Shown piece by piece: positions 44,019-52,480 of a DNA stretch of 64,000 nucleotides. Numbering within the stretch: the stretch's first letter is position 1; each line of letters opens with the position of its first letter. The DNA comes from Sediminispirochaeta smaragdinae DSM 11293. GTDB taxonomy: Bacteria; Spirochaetota; Spirochaetia; DSM-16054; Sediminispirochaetaceae. The translations under genes were made by a program, and so were the position numbers. The notes below the pieces were generated by a model that did no database searches, was not told the origin of the DNA, and saw only the letters and a program-made list of their open reading frames with translations. Location: positions 2,728,001 to 2,792,000 of the forward strand of contig NC_014364.1 of assembly GCF_000143985.1 (NCBI RefSeq), read 5' to 3'.

Positions 44019-44417
44019 ATGGTTACCTTCGAGCAGATTCAGCTTCTCGAAAGCAAAGTGCGGCAGGCTGTTGATCTCATTGCTTCTCTGCGGGAAGAAA
44101 ATGGTGCGCTGAGGAAGACCCTCTCCAACGATGAAAAGCGTATCGAAGAGCTCGAGGTTCTCATCGATTCATTCAAACGTGATCAGGGAAAAATCGAAGA
44201 AGGCATCATCAGTGCTTTGCAGCAGCTGGATGCGCTGGAAAGCAGTGCCGTCGAAGTGCAACAGCATGACGGCGAGGCTACTTCGACGGCAGAAGCCCCT
44301 ATCGAGGAAACCGAAGGAGAATCCCTTCAGCCAGATATCGCAGAACCGGACATCGCAGAAAGCGAAGATGTTGAAGAACCCGCTCCCGACCGCAACGGGG
44401 AGCTTGATATCTTTTAA
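44019..44417 (+). CDS. Small coiled-coil protein, ZapB-like
   Basis: The first 75 residues form an almost continuous heptad pattern (FEQIQLLESKVRQAVDLIASLREENGAL), and the last 55 are acidic and probably disordered. The position, three bases after rplT and eight before zapA, and the coiled-coil form suggest a division-associated partner of ZapA, comparable to ZapB. The assignment rests on architecture and neighbours, not on clear sequence identity. Confidence 0.6.
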   Translation: MVTFEQIQLLESKVRQAVDLIASLREENGALRKTLSNDEKRIEELEVLIDSFKRDQGKIEEGIISALQQLDALESSAVEVQQHDGEATSTAEAPIEETEGESLQPDIAEPDIAESEDVEEPAPDRNGELDIF

Positions 44418-44424
44418 TCATCGA

Positions 44425-44697
44425 ATGAACAAGGAACCGTTTCATATTTCCATGTTGGGGTCTTCGTTCGCCGTCAGGACGGATGAAGACCCTCGTTATT
44501 TGCGTCAGCTCGTCTCTTTCGTCGAAGAGAAGGTACAACGCATAGAAGAAAACATGGGAAGCAGAGAACCTTTACGTAGCGCCATTCTTTCCAGTATACT
44601 AATAGCAGATGAGCTCTTTCAGGAACGAATGAAATCGGAACGGGCCGAAGAGGCAACCGATCGTTTGATCCAATTTCTGGACGAAGAGCTCCCCTAA
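44425..44697 (+). CDS. zapA: Cell division protein ZapA
   Basis: The 90-residue protein fits ZapA: a beta hairpin start (EPFHISMLGSSFAVRTDEDPRYLRQLVSFVEEKV) and a long C-terminal helix (AILSSILIADELFQERMKSE). ZapA tetramers cross-link FtsZ filaments at the septum. ATG 44425 is the first start in frame after the coiled-coil gene. The 6S RNA candidate begins 14 bases downstream, the same neighbour relation as zapA-ssrS in many bacteria. Confidence 0.85.
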   Translation: MNKEPFHISMLGSSFAVRTDEDPRYLRQLVSFVEEKVQRIEENMGSREPLRSAILSSILIADELFQERMKSERAEEATDRLIQFLDEELP

Positions 44698-44711
44698 AAG
44701 AGAATACTTTT

Positions 44712-44881
44712 CCTGCGATGTACGGGAGGGGATCGTCAATCTCTTGGGACAAAAATATAAAACGGGATTCCTTCATTTCGTGGTTGAATTGACCGTCCTC
44801 GAGACGGACAGGATTCCACGTTGCGGAAACCCACTTGAACCATTGGGTTCAAGAGATTTTTTCTCCAAGCGGCATCGCGGG
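44712..44881 (+). ncRNA. ssrS: 6S RNA candidate
   Basis: The 170-base region folds into a long irregular hairpin with an open middle, the 6S RNA form. CCTGCGATG (44712-44720) closes with CATCGCGGG (44873-44881). AATCTCTTG (44738-44746) pairs with CAAGAGATT (44850-44858). An inner arm has GTGG...CCAC and a CCGTC-CTCGA-GACGG tip. In the 3' strand CTTGAACC can instead pair with GGTTCAAG, like the alternative hairpin that forms when 6S RNA is released from RNA polymerase. The place just after zapA is the conserved location. The alternative reading is an operon-end hairpin, since TTTTTT follows the CAAGAGA segment. Confidence 0.72.
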
Positions 44882-44907
44882 TTTTACTATAGGGGATTGG
44901 AACTATT

Positions 44908-45741
44908 ATGGCATTGATGACAAGCCAACAGATAAATCGATTTTATCAGCATTACAGGGAGATCGATGTAACCTTTAATAAGGATGTTATCAGAGCTACA
45001 GGACTGCTGGCAAAGCACATTTTTCTGAAATTTCTGGGATCACAAATTCCCTGCATTATCTTTTCCGCATCCATGACCGGTGCCAAGGTCATTGCAAATA
45101 TCTCAAGTGAGACATTTGAACGGCTTCGACAGGCAAACAATCTTGTATCGTTACGTCTTTCCTTTCAGGAAAGTGATAAAAACGATCCTCTTGCCTTTTT
45201 CGTCGCATCAAAAATAAGTGGGTTTAACCCTTATAACAAAGAGCATCCCACACTCAATTTTGTTAATCTCGAATTTACCCAGCGCCCGCCGGACGATTTG
45301 ATAGGAATTCTTGGGACCTTGCTGGAGGCCAGTGTCAACTCGAAGAAGCGAAAAGAAGAACGTATTCAGATCGATGCCAACAGCATCCGGAAATTAGGTC
45401 TTACCTCAAAGGCTGGTCAGCTTCGGGTAGAAAGCATCCCTCGCCCCTGCATCATCAGAGACCTCTCATTTTCCGGAGCAAAGGTCGTCGTTTCCGGTGT
45501 TGCGAAATTCCTTTTGGGTAAGGAGTGTCATCTTCACCTTGAAACGGTCGAACAACGGGCCTTCAACCTTCCGGCAACCATCGTTAGAAGTGAAGAAGTC
45601 GAGGGTAGAAAAGATCTTACAGCAGTTGCCATCCAATTCTTAGAGGAGCAGACTCCCATCGAATATAAAGTCATGCTGAATGATTATATGAAGGCTCGTC
45701 CGGTCTCGTCGGCGATGACGAAGAATCAGAAAGAGGCATAG
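44908..45741 (+). CDS. PilZ-domain c-di-GMP-binding protein (PlzA-like)
   Basis: The 277-residue protein has a first domain of about 130 residues related in layout to the PilZ-like N-domain of Borrelia PlzA, then a C-terminal PilZ domain. The c-di-GMP motifs are present: RKEER (RxxxR, near residue 150) and DLSFSGAK (D/NxSxxG, near residue 187). Such proteins bind c-di-GMP and alter motility or gene expression. The neighbouring flagellar genes and an HD-GYP enzyme fit this role. It is followed directly by the TPR gene. Confidence 0.83.
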   Translation: MALMTSQQINRFYQHYREIDVTFNKDVIRATGLLAKHIFLKFLGSQIPCIIFSASMTGAKVIANISSETFERLRQANNLVSLRLSFQESDKNDPLAFFVASKISGFNPYNKEHPTLNFVNLEFTQRPPDDLIGILGTLLEASVNSKKRKEERIQIDANSIRKLGLTSKAGQLRVESIPRPCIIRDLSFSGAKVVVSGVAKFLLGKECHLHLETVEQRAFNLPATIVRSEEVEGRKDLTAVAIQFLEEQTPIEYKVMLNDYMKARPVSSAMTKNQKEA

Positions 45742-46851
45742 ATGGGTGGAAAAGAAGAATTAGAGCGTTTACTGTATATTTCTTTGCCTGAAGACTTTCA
45801 TCGTTCCATTGGGGACTTTTCCATTGATCCGACTATTATGCTACCCGTCGAAGCCCCTCCTGGCATGGGGGAAGTCGTGGACTTTGCCGACCTTTCTTGG
45901 GAGATGATCATTTCGGCCATGTTGAAGATATTGGCATGGGACCCCGCTCACAGCCATGCCGACTACTTCCGAGGTTTTATTCTTGCCCTTCAGCCCGACA
46001 TTGTTTCAACAATGACGGAGGCGGCCATTATAAAAGCAAAGAGGCTCGATTTCGACCTTGCCGAGGAACTTTTTCTTGCGCTCTCCCGTCTCGATCCACA
46101 GGAAGAGAAAACACCCCTTAACCTTGCCCTTCTTTATGAACAGCAGCTTGATCTCTATGTCGATCAGGGACGTATTCCCTTGGCAGAAAACGCCGCAATC
46201 AAGGCGATCAATACCTATGAAAAGGCCCTTGCCTCCTTTCCTCAAAGTCCCGGGGTATGTTTCAACGCCGGCTATTTTTTCCTCAAACTGCGTAAGCTTG
46301 GAAGGGCAAAAATACTTTTGAGCGACTTTCTCTCCCTTGCTGAGGATAATGATCCTCGTAAGCCCAAGGTGGAAAAGGCTCTTGATGAGCTTGAAAGTAA
46401 TGATCAACTCGACCGGCTTTTTCATGAAGCATTCGAAGCCATTAAAGAAAAACACGAAAAGGAAGGCATAGAGAAGATCAAGAGCTTTCTCTCTGCGCGC
46501 CCCGAAGTTTGGAGTGGCTGGTTCTTGCTTGGCTGGGCTCTCAGACGGAGTGGCGACTATACCGCAGGCAAAAAAGCGCTCTATAAGGCCTTGGAATTGG
46601 AAGATAAGGAAGTAGACATCTATAACGAACTTGCCATTTGCCTCATGGAGCTCGGAGAATACGACCAATGCAGGGTTGTGTTGGAAAAGGCCAAGGCCAT
46701 AGAACCGCAGAATGTCAAGATCATATCGAATATTGCAATCCTCGAGTTAAAAACAGATAACAATGAAGAGGCCCAACGCTGTTTCCGTGAGATCCTGAAA
46801 ATTGATCCGCAAGATCCTCTTGCCCTTTACTATGCAAAAGATATCGAATAG
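45742..46851 (+). CDS. Tetratricopeptide-repeat protein
   Basis: The 369-residue protein contains several TPR units, clearest at about residues 255-365 (GWFLLGWALRRSGDYTAGKKALYKALEL, then two more repeats), and a less regular helical N-terminal half. TPRs serve as protein-binding scaffolds. No signal peptide or membrane segment is present, so it is probably cytoplasmic. The start codon follows the PilZ stop at once with AGAGG six bases upstream, so the two are coupled and may act together. Confidence 0.85.
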   Translation: MGGKEELERLLYISLPEDFHRSIGDFSIDPTIMLPVEAPPGMGEVVDFADLSWEMIISAMLKILAWDPAHSHADYFRGFILALQPDIVSTMTEAAIIKAKRLDFDLAEELFLALSRLDPQEEKTPLNLALLYEQQLDLYVDQGRIPLAENAAIKAINTYEKALASFPQSPGVCFNAGYFFLKLRKLGRAKILLSDFLSLAEDNDPRKPKVEKALDELESNDQLDRLFHEAFEAIKEKHEKEGIEKIKSFLSARPEVWSGWFLLGWALRRSGDYTAGKKALYKALELEDKEVDIYNELAICLMELGEYDQCRVVLEKAKAIEPQNVKIISNIAILELKTDNNEEAQRCFREILKIDPQDPLALYYAKDIE

Positions 46852-46952
46852 ATTTCACGTGCCTTTGCGGTGATGGATGATCATGTACAGAAGCGTTTAC
46901 CACCAATATTCCTAACACTACGGAATTTTCTTCATCTTTTTTTCAAAAAAGC

Positions 46953-46980
46953 TAAAGTTTGACCTTCTCCATGCCGAAGC
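46953..46980 (+). promoter_or_regulatory. Sigma-28 (FliA)-type promoter of the first flagellin gene
   Basis: TAAAGTTT (46953-46960) and GCCGAAGC (46973-46980) match the flagellar sigma-28 consensus TAAA...GCCGATAA, with 16 bases between TAAA and GCCG. The -35 part overlaps a 10-base inverted repeat (GTTTGACCTT at 46957-46966, AAGGTCAAAC at 46994-47003). Confidence 0.75.
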
Positions 46981-47100
46981 TTTAGACTGAGGAAAGGTCA
47001 AACCGCGGTAAACTGGCCAGTACCCACCTTCCCTCTTCATGTAAAGCATCGGCGGATCCTGAAAGGGTCTTAAGGAAATCTTTTTTGAATTCGCCGAAAA

Positions 47101-47134
47101 GGAAGCAAGGACGCTTCCGTAACATTCAAGGAGG
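47101..47134 (+). promoter_or_regulatory. Candidate CsrA-binding leader of flaB (copy 1)
   Basis: GGAAGC (47101-47106) and GCTTCC (47113-47118) form a hairpin whose six-base loop is AAGGAC, presenting GGA. A second GGA lies in the Shine-Dalgarno AAGGAGG (47128-47134). A loop site plus a Shine-Dalgarno site is the arrangement of CsrA targets such as Bacillus hag. Confidence 0.65.
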
Positions 47135-47141
47135 ATGTCAC

Positions 47142-48002
47142 ATGATCATTAATCACAACATGAGTGCTGTCTTTTCGCAAAATCGCCTCAAAATTAGTAA
47201 CAACGCAGTAAGCAAAAACATGGAGAAGCTCTCTTCAGGTCTTCGCATCAACCGTGCAGGCGACGATGCATCGGGTCTGGCAGTATCAGAGAAGATGAGG
47301 TCTCAGATTAGAGGCTTGAATCAGGCAAGCAGAAATGCCTCCAACGGCATCAGCTTTATCCAGTCGACCGAAGGATATCTTCAGGAGACTCAGGATATTC
47401 TGCACCGCATGAGAGAGCTTTCTGTGCAGTCCGCAAATGGTATCTACTCCGACGAGGACAGAATGCAGATTCAGGTTGAAATCAGTCAGCTGGTTGATGA
47501 GGTCGACCGAATTGCCAGTCATGCACAGTTTAACGGAATGAACATGCTTACCGGCCGTTTTGCCCGGGAATCGGGAGAAAATACCGTTACAGCCAGTATG
47601 TGGTTCCATATCGGGGCCAATATGGATCAGCGGGAACGGGTTTTTATCGGTACCATGACCAGTGCCGCACTCGGTGTGCGAAATATCGGGACCAATGAAA
47701 TTTTAACCATCGAGACCCCCGAAGATGCAAACCGGGCAATCGGGACCCTGGATTCCGCTCTCAAGAGCGTAAACAAGCAGCGGGCCGATCTCGGCGCTTA
47801 TCAGAACAGGCTCGAACATGCGGTTAAAGGCATCGATGTTGCGTCCGAAAACCTCCAGGCGGCGGAAAGCAGGATTAGAGACACCGACATGGCCGATGAG
47901 ATGGTGAAATATACCAAGAACCAGATCCTTGTTCAGGCAGGAACGGCTATGCTGTCCCAGGCAAACATGAAAACGCAGTCAGTCTTGCAACTTTTCGGAT
48001 AG
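47142..48002 (+). CDS. flaB: Flagellin FlaB (copy 1)
   Basis: This is a core filament protein of the periplasmic flagellum, 286 residues. The conserved N-terminal D0/D1 part reads [19 protein letters not shown] followed by [25 protein letters not shown], and the C-terminal part has [36 protein letters not shown]. The variable central domain is nearly absent, as in other spirochaete FlaB proteins. AGGAGG seven bases before ATG 47142 sets the start. It has a sigma-28-type promoter and a CsrA-type leader. Confidence 0.96.
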   Translation: MIINHNMSAVFSQNRLKISNNAVSKNMEKLSSGLRINRAGDDASGLAVSEKMRSQIRGLNQASRNASNGISFIQSTEGYLQETQDILHRMRELSVQSANGIYSDEDRMQIQVEISQLVDEVDRIASHAQFNGMNMLTGRFARESGENTVTASMWFHIGANMDQRERVFIGTMTSAALGVRNIGTNEILTIETPEDANRAIGTLDSALKSVNKQRADLGAYQNRLEHAVKGIDVASENLQAAESRIRDTDMADEMVKYTKNQILVQAGTAMLSQANMKTQSVLQLFG

Positions 48003-48080
48003 AGGGCTACACTATAAGTAGTAATCCTATCCCGTAGGATCTTTGAAAACAATCCCTCCGGGTGTCGGAGCGTAGAGTTA

Positions 48081-48105
48081 CCCGATCTCCTTTTAGGAGG
48101 TCGGG
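48081..48105 (+). terminator. Hairpin after the first flagellin gene
   Basis: CCCGATCTCC (48081-48090) pairs with GGAGGTCGGG (48096-48105) with one G-T pair and a 5-base loop. The T run follows only after 10 bases, so it may be a terminator or an mRNA-stabilising end. Confidence 0.55.
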
Positions 48106-48200
48106 ATTACTCCTCGTTTTTCTGCATGAAGGAAGCGAACGGGGCAGAAGAGGCGCGAACTTATTCTTCTGTTTTCCTTCTCAAACGACACCGAATCGTT

Positions 48201-48237
48201 GAAGGCAAAGGATGCCTTCGTTAAATATCAAGGAGGG
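48201..48237 (+). promoter_or_regulatory. Candidate CsrA-binding leader of flaB (copy 2)
   Basis: GAAGGC (48201-48206) and GCCTTC (48214-48219) form a hairpin with loop AAAGGAT, again presenting GGA. The Shine-Dalgarno AAGGAGGG (48230-48237) carries the second GGA. The stem sequence differs from that of copy 1, so the structure rather than the sequence is kept. Confidence 0.65.
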
Positions 48238-48240
48238 TTT

Positions 48241-49086
48241 ATGATTATTAACCACAACATGAGCGCCATGTACGCAAACAGAAGTCTTAGCGTACGTAAC
48301 AGTGAGGTGCAAAGCAACATCGAAAAGCTCAGCTCCGGCATGCGTATCAACAGGGCCGGCGACGATGCTTCAGGTCTTGCGGTATCCGAAAAAATGCGGG
48401 GCCAGATCAAGGGGCTTAATCAGGCTACACGGAACATCGAAAATGGTGTCTCCTTCATCCAGGCAACGGAAGGATACCTGCAGGAAACTCAGGATATACT
48501 TCATAGGCTGAGAGAACTCTCGGTACAGTCGGCAAACGGCATCTATACAGACGAAGACAGAATGCAGATTCAGGTCGAAGTCAGTCAGCTGGTCGACGAA
48601 GTCAACAGAATCGCCAGCCATGCACAGTTCAACGGTATGAACATGCTTACCGGTCGGTTTGCACAGAACGGAGAACAGGTCATGCAGTTCCAGGTCGGGG
48701 CCAATATGGACCAGAGTGAAAGAATTTACATCGGCACCATGACTGCACAGGCGCTCGGACTTCAAGGGTCGCAGGGAACCGAAGAGATGATTTCGATCAC
48801 CTCGGTAGACTCTGCAAATATGGCTATCGGCCAACTTGATACCGCCCTCCGTCAGGTCTCGCGTCAGCGAGCCGATCTTGGCGCATATCAGAACCGCTTT
48901 GAGACAGCCAGTCAGGGTGTATCTATCGCGGCCGAAAATCTTCAGGCTGCCGAAAGCCGAATCAGGGATGTCGACATGGCTTCGGAAATGGTTGATTACA
49001 TGAAAAACCAGATCCTTACGCAGGCCGGCACCGCGATGCTTGCTCAGGCAAATACAAAGACCCAGTCGGTACTTCAGCTTTTTTAA
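48241..49086 (+). CDS. flaB: Flagellin FlaB (copy 2)
   Basis: The 281-residue core flagellin is a close paralogue of copy 1 (same [10 protein letters not shown] start, [25 protein letters not shown], and [26 protein letters not shown] near the end). The two differ mostly in residues 150-200, the short central part. AAGGAGGG precedes the ATG. No sigma-28 promoter is obvious directly upstream, so it may be partly read through from copy 1 or use another promoter. Confidence 0.96.
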   Translation: MIINHNMSAMYANRSLSVRNSEVQSNIEKLSSGMRINRAGDDASGLAVSEKMRGQIKGLNQATRNIENGVSFIQATEGYLQETQDILHRLRELSVQSANGIYTDEDRMQIQVEVSQLVDEVNRIASHAQFNGMNMLTGRFAQNGEQVMQFQVGANMDQSERIYIGTMTAQALGLQGSQGTEEMISITSVDSANMAIGQLDTALRQVSRQRADLGAYQNRFETASQGVSIAAENLQAAESRIRDVDMASEMVDYMKNQILTQAGTAMLAQANTKTQSVLQLF

Positions 49087-49103
49087 GTATACCGTTCTTT
49101 TTC

Positions 49104-49138
49104 GGATGAGATTCCTGGACGTTTTCTCATCCTTTTTT
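49104..49138 (+). terminator. Intrinsic terminator after flaB copy 2
   Basis: GGATGAGA (49104-49111) pairs with TCTCATCC (49125-49132), followed by six T. Confidence 0.9.
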
Positions 49139-49140
49139 CG

Positions 49141-49176
49141 GACAGGGGAGGCCGCGCCCCTTCCCTGTCTTTTTTT
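49141..49176 (+). terminator. Second tandem terminator after flaB copy 2
   Basis: GACAGGGGAGG (49141-49151) pairs with CCTTCCCTGTC (49159-49169), followed by seven T. Two terminators in a row shield flaG-fliD from the very strong flagellin transcription. Confidence 0.88.
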
Positions 49177-49193
49177 CTAAAGAGGTGGTTCTT

Positions 49194-49571
49194 ATGGAAC
49201 TCGACATACAGAATCTATCGAATAACGCTGCTCGAATGGAAACGATCCGTAGAAACAGTGAAGCGGCCCAGGCCATGAAGGCTAAGGCGAAAGCTCAGCG
49301 TATTGCGGAAGAACAAAGCAAAAAGGAAGCTGCAGCCGCGCCAATTTCTGAAAAAGATGCGGAAGGTTATTTGAAAGATATTCTCCGGATGACGAGTCTA
49401 TTCGATCGTAAACTTAAATTTATTCTCAACCGCGATCTCGGTACCATAGTAGTAAAGGTGGTGGACCGACAAACCGATAAGGTGATCAAGGAGATACCCC
49501 CGGAGGAACTTCAGCGGCTTCATCGCAGGATGAAGGAGGCCATCGGCCTTCTGATCGACGAGGAGATCTGA
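49194..49571 (+). CDS. flaG: FlaG-family flagellar protein
   Basis: The 125-residue protein has a charged N-terminal half and the FlaG domain at about residues 65-125 (LKFILNRDLGTIVVKVVDRQTDKVIKEIPPEELQRLHRRM). FlaG influences filament length or assembly in other bacteria. ATG 49194 follows GAGGTGG; a start three codons earlier overlaps this signal. It lies directly upstream of fliD, the usual order. Confidence 0.9.
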   Translation: MELDIQNLSNNAARMETIRRNSEAAQAMKAKAKAQRIAEEQSKKEAAAAPISEKDAEGYLKDILRMTSLFDRKLKFILNRDLGTIVVKVVDRQTDKVIKEIPPEELQRLHRRMKEAIGLLIDEEI

Positions 49572-49598
49572 AAGGTCCCCCTTGTTTCGGGGGCTTTT
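49571..49598 (+). terminator. Hairpin between flaG and fliD
   Basis: AAAG..CCCCC (49571-49581) pairs with GGGGG-CTTTT (49589-49598). It ends eight bases before the fliD ATG and follows the flaG stop. It could reduce read-through or mask the fliD ribosome binding site. Confidence 0.5.
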
Positions 49599-49605
49599 AC
49601 AAGGC

Positions 49606-51543
49606 ATGTCTGATTTATCGATACCGGGCGTAAATAGTAAATATAAGACAGATGAAATGATCAAGGCGATCATGGATGCCGAGCGTATCCCCCTCAATCG
49701 CCTTGAAGATCGAAAAGAAGAGTATAAGCAGCAAAAAGATGCCTGGCAGGTGATCAATAGAACCATTGATCGCTTTCGGGATAGTGCGAAAAAACTCTAC
49801 GGCTTTCAAAACCCCTTTCAAAATCTGATTGCCGGTTCCTCTCAAGAAAATGCACTCACGGCAACGGCGGGCCGTCAGGCCGAAGAAGCGACAAGTTCCG
49901 TGGAGGTCATACAAGCGGCTTCCGCCGATCGCTTCGCTAGCGATTCACTACCGAATGACTATCATGTTCCGGAGGGAACATATAGATTTCGGATAGGAGA
50001 CGAAGAGGTATCAGTAAAATTCCGAGGCGGCGACCTTGATTCTTTTGCACAGGCGATAAACCGCCGGGGAACAGGTCTTCTTGCGGCTTCGGTGGTACGG
50101 GACACCTTTGATACAAAGGTAATGGTGATCAACAGCTTGAAAACCGGTGAGGAAAACAAGCTGCTCTTTGATGATGCAACCAAAGCCCTTGCCCTTGATA
50201 TGGGAATGCTGGAAGAACCGGTAGAAGACAGCTTCTCGCTGACACCCAATAAAACGGCAGAGCCAGGAGAGCGTCAGACAGTAGATATCAATCATGCGCT
50301 GACGGGTAAGCAGCAGCTCTCGGTCACCTACACGGTCGAAAACCTACCGAAAGAGGCGTACTCACCCCCATCCCCACCCAGCGGACCATCACTCTCTCCT
50401 CCCGAGGGGCTCACCTACGAAGGAATTACCATCCAGAACAGCGAAAGCCAGGTTGAAGTGCCCCCATGGCAGCCTCCGCCTCCCCCACCCTACAGCGAAT
50501 CAAAGGATATTTTTTCGATTGACGGGAACGCTTTATCACCGATCTCCGGTGAGGATACCGAAGCAACAATCGTATTGGGGAGAAACGAACTTTCCGATTT
50601 TCCAAAAAAACTGGAAATCGACAACGGGGGAAATACCAATCGGAGGATTACTGTCAAAAAGATAGCCATCACCGATCCTGAGGTTAGAGGGGATGCATCC
50701 CCGGCACATGCAATATCTGCCGCTTCAGATTCGATCATCAAAATCGAAGGAATCGAGGTCAGGCGGCCGGATAACGAGATTGATGATGTGATACCCGGTA
50801 TTACTCTTCATATACAGGCCCCTTCCGACGGGCCCGTGGATATTCATATAGAACCCGACCGCGAAACGATCAAAAACGATATCATAGCCTTTGTCGGCAG
50901 CTACAACCAGCTTCTAACCCGCATCAATATCATGACCGATACAAATGAATCGATCATAGATGAGATCGAATATTTCACCGATGACGAACGAAAAACTGCA
51001 CAGGATCAACTCGGAATCTTTCAGGGGGACACCACCTTTATGCAGTTGAAAAATAGGCTGCAGCAGTTGATCATCACACCCTACAAAACCAGTGCAGACA
51101 ATCGACTTTCCATGCTCAATCAGATTGGGATATCGACCAACAGTTCAGGCTTCGGCGGCGGGGTGGATCAAAAAAGGCTGCGCGGTTACCTTGAGATCAA
51201 CGAAGCAAAGCTTGATGAGGTATTGAAATCCGACCTCTTACCCGCAATCAAGGAACTTTTCGGAAGGGACAGCGACGGGGATCTTGTCGTGGACTCTGGT
51301 GTCGGCTATGCTATGGATCAATATACCTCCTACTATACCCAAACAGGAGGCTTAATTGCGACCAGGGTATCGGGGCTAAATGAACGAATAGATGATACCG
51401 ATGATGATATTAAGGAAATGGAAGACGATTTAGAACGCAAAGAGCAGCAGCTCAAGGTGAAATACGGACAGATGGAGAGTGCCCTGAGTACTATGCAGGA
51501 AAACAGCCGTGCCTTGAATAATTTAAACAACTCCGGGCAGTAA
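49606..51543 (+). CDS. fliD: Flagellar hook-associated protein 2 (filament cap) FliD
   Basis: FliD caps the filament tip and folds incoming flagellin. The 645-residue protein has the N-terminal start SDLSIPGVNSKYKTDEMIKAIMDAERIPL and the C-terminal part with LLTRINIMTDTN, the FLID_C core and a final coiled coil (DDIKEMEDDLERKEQQLKVKYGQME). A proline-rich insert at about residues 250-300, including six prolines in a row, makes it longer than usual. The start ATG 49606 has no strong Shine-Dalgarno and lies next to a hairpin, so translation may be tuned. Confidence 0.94.
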   Translation: MSDLSIPGVNSKYKTDEMIKAIMDAERIPLNRLEDRKEEYKQQKDAWQVINRTIDRFRDSAKKLYGFQNPFQNLIAGSSQENALTATAGRQAEEATSSVEVIQAASADRFASDSLPNDYHVPEGTYRFRIGDEEVSVKFRGGDLDSFAQAINRRGTGLLAASVVRDTFDTKVMVINSLKTGEENKLLFDDATKALALDMGMLEEPVEDSFSLTPNKTAEPGERQTVDINHALTGKQQLSVTYTVENLPKEAYSPPSPPSGPSLSPPEGLTYEGITIQNSESQVEVPPWQPPPPPPYSESKDIFSIDGNALSPISGEDTEATIVLGRNELSDFPKKLEIDNGGNTNRRITVKKIAITDPEVRGDASPAHAISAASDSIIKIEGIEVRRPDNEIDDVIPGITLHIQAPSDGPVDIHIEPDRETIKNDIIAFVGSYNQLLTRINIMTDTNESIIDEIEYFTDDERKTAQDQLGIFQGDTTFMQLKNRLQQLIITPYKTSADNRLSMLNQIGISTNSSGFGGGVDQKRLRGYLEINEAKLDEVLKSDLLPAIKELFGRDSDGDLVVDSGVGYAMDQYTSYYTQTGGLIATRVSGLNERIDDTDDDIKEMEDDLERKEQQLKVKYGQMESALSTMQENSRALNNLNNSGQ

Positions 51544-51568
51544 AGCACTATACATGAAGGAGAATGGG

Positions 51569-52480
51569 GTGCAAATTCTGGTTAACAGTGTTCCTTTCGA
51601 TGTGACGATTGAAGATGAACAGACGATAGGGGAAGTTGTCGCCGGCATATCAGGGTGGCTAAAGGGAAATGAGTATTCAATAACGGGAATTGAGATCGAC
51701 GGGAAACGTGCCGACCTATTGGACAAAGAGAGCTGGAGAAATATCTCCATCGACTCGCCTAAAACCATCAATCTCGTGGCTTCATCCTTTCTGGAGCAGA
51801 GAAATGAACACCTAACGATTCTTCTGGATTACATTATCATGTTTAAGCAGGCTCTTGCTTCGGCAAATCTTGAGATTGTTCAGCAATTGCTTGCCGAATA
51901 CGGTCCCGTTAGGGGTTCTGTCGATCCTCTTATCAATCCGGGAGAATCGGGTGAACCACTTGCCGCTCGCTTTGATCAACTCCTCGCCGCATCAGGTCTG
52001 GCACTGGGTAAACCTGGGCCTCAGGCTCTCGCTTTGATTGATTTTTTCAGAAATCTGGAAGTACTCATCAGAGACCGTCTCGACGAAGTTCAGAATCCCA
52101 GAAAGGAACTTGACAATGCGGTTGCTGCACTTCGGGAAATCGTTCCCGTCCTGGAAGATCTTCCTATATTACTTCAGACGGGAAAGGACTCCGAGGCCAT
52201 GCAGCAGATTGTCACCTTTACAGAATTGTACGGAAAGTTGACGCGCCTTTTTCCCTACCTAAAGGCTTGCTGCGATATTGACGTGCTCGAAGAGAAAGAG
52301 TCCCTACGAGTCGGCACGCTCTATCGGGAACTTAATCCCATTCTTGCAGAACTTACCGATGCCTTCGATTCTTCAGATGCCGTGCTCATTGGCGATCTGG
52401 TCGAATATGAAATAGCTCCTCGTATCTCCGGCCTCTGTACGGAGATAGAATCCGTTCTTAAGGAGAATGAAGCGGGATGA
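51569..52480 (+). CDS. Hypothetical protein between fliD and the PilZ gene
   Basis: A GTG at 51569 with AAGGAG six bases upstream is the best start (an ATG five codons earlier has none). The 303-residue product has an N-terminal about 75-residue beta-rich domain (VQILVNSVPFDVTIEDEQTIGEVVAGI) and a long helical remainder, with no signal peptide. I do not recognise the family. It lies 25 bases after fliD and overlaps the YcgR-like gene by four bases, so a flagellum- or c-di-GMP-related role is inferred from context only. Confidence 0.75.
   Translation: MQILVNSVPFDVTIEDEQTIGEVVAGISGWLKGNEYSITGIEIDGKRADLLDKESWRNISIDSPKTINLVASSFLEQRNEHLTILLDYIIMFKQALASANLEIVQQLLAEYGPVRGSVDPLINPGESGEPLAARFDQLLAASGLALGKPGPQALALIDFFRNLEVLIRDRLDEVQNPRKELDNAVAALREIVPVLEDLPILLQTGKDSEAMQQIVTFTELYGKLTRLFPYLKACCDIDVLEEKESLRVGTLYRELNPILAELTDAFDSSDAVLIGDLVEYEIAPRISGLCTEIESVLKENEAG

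Noticed and set aside
46006-46668. Minus-strand frame of 220 codons inside the TPR gene
   Set aside because: Antisense shadow of a repeat-rich coding region; the TPR reading is clear.
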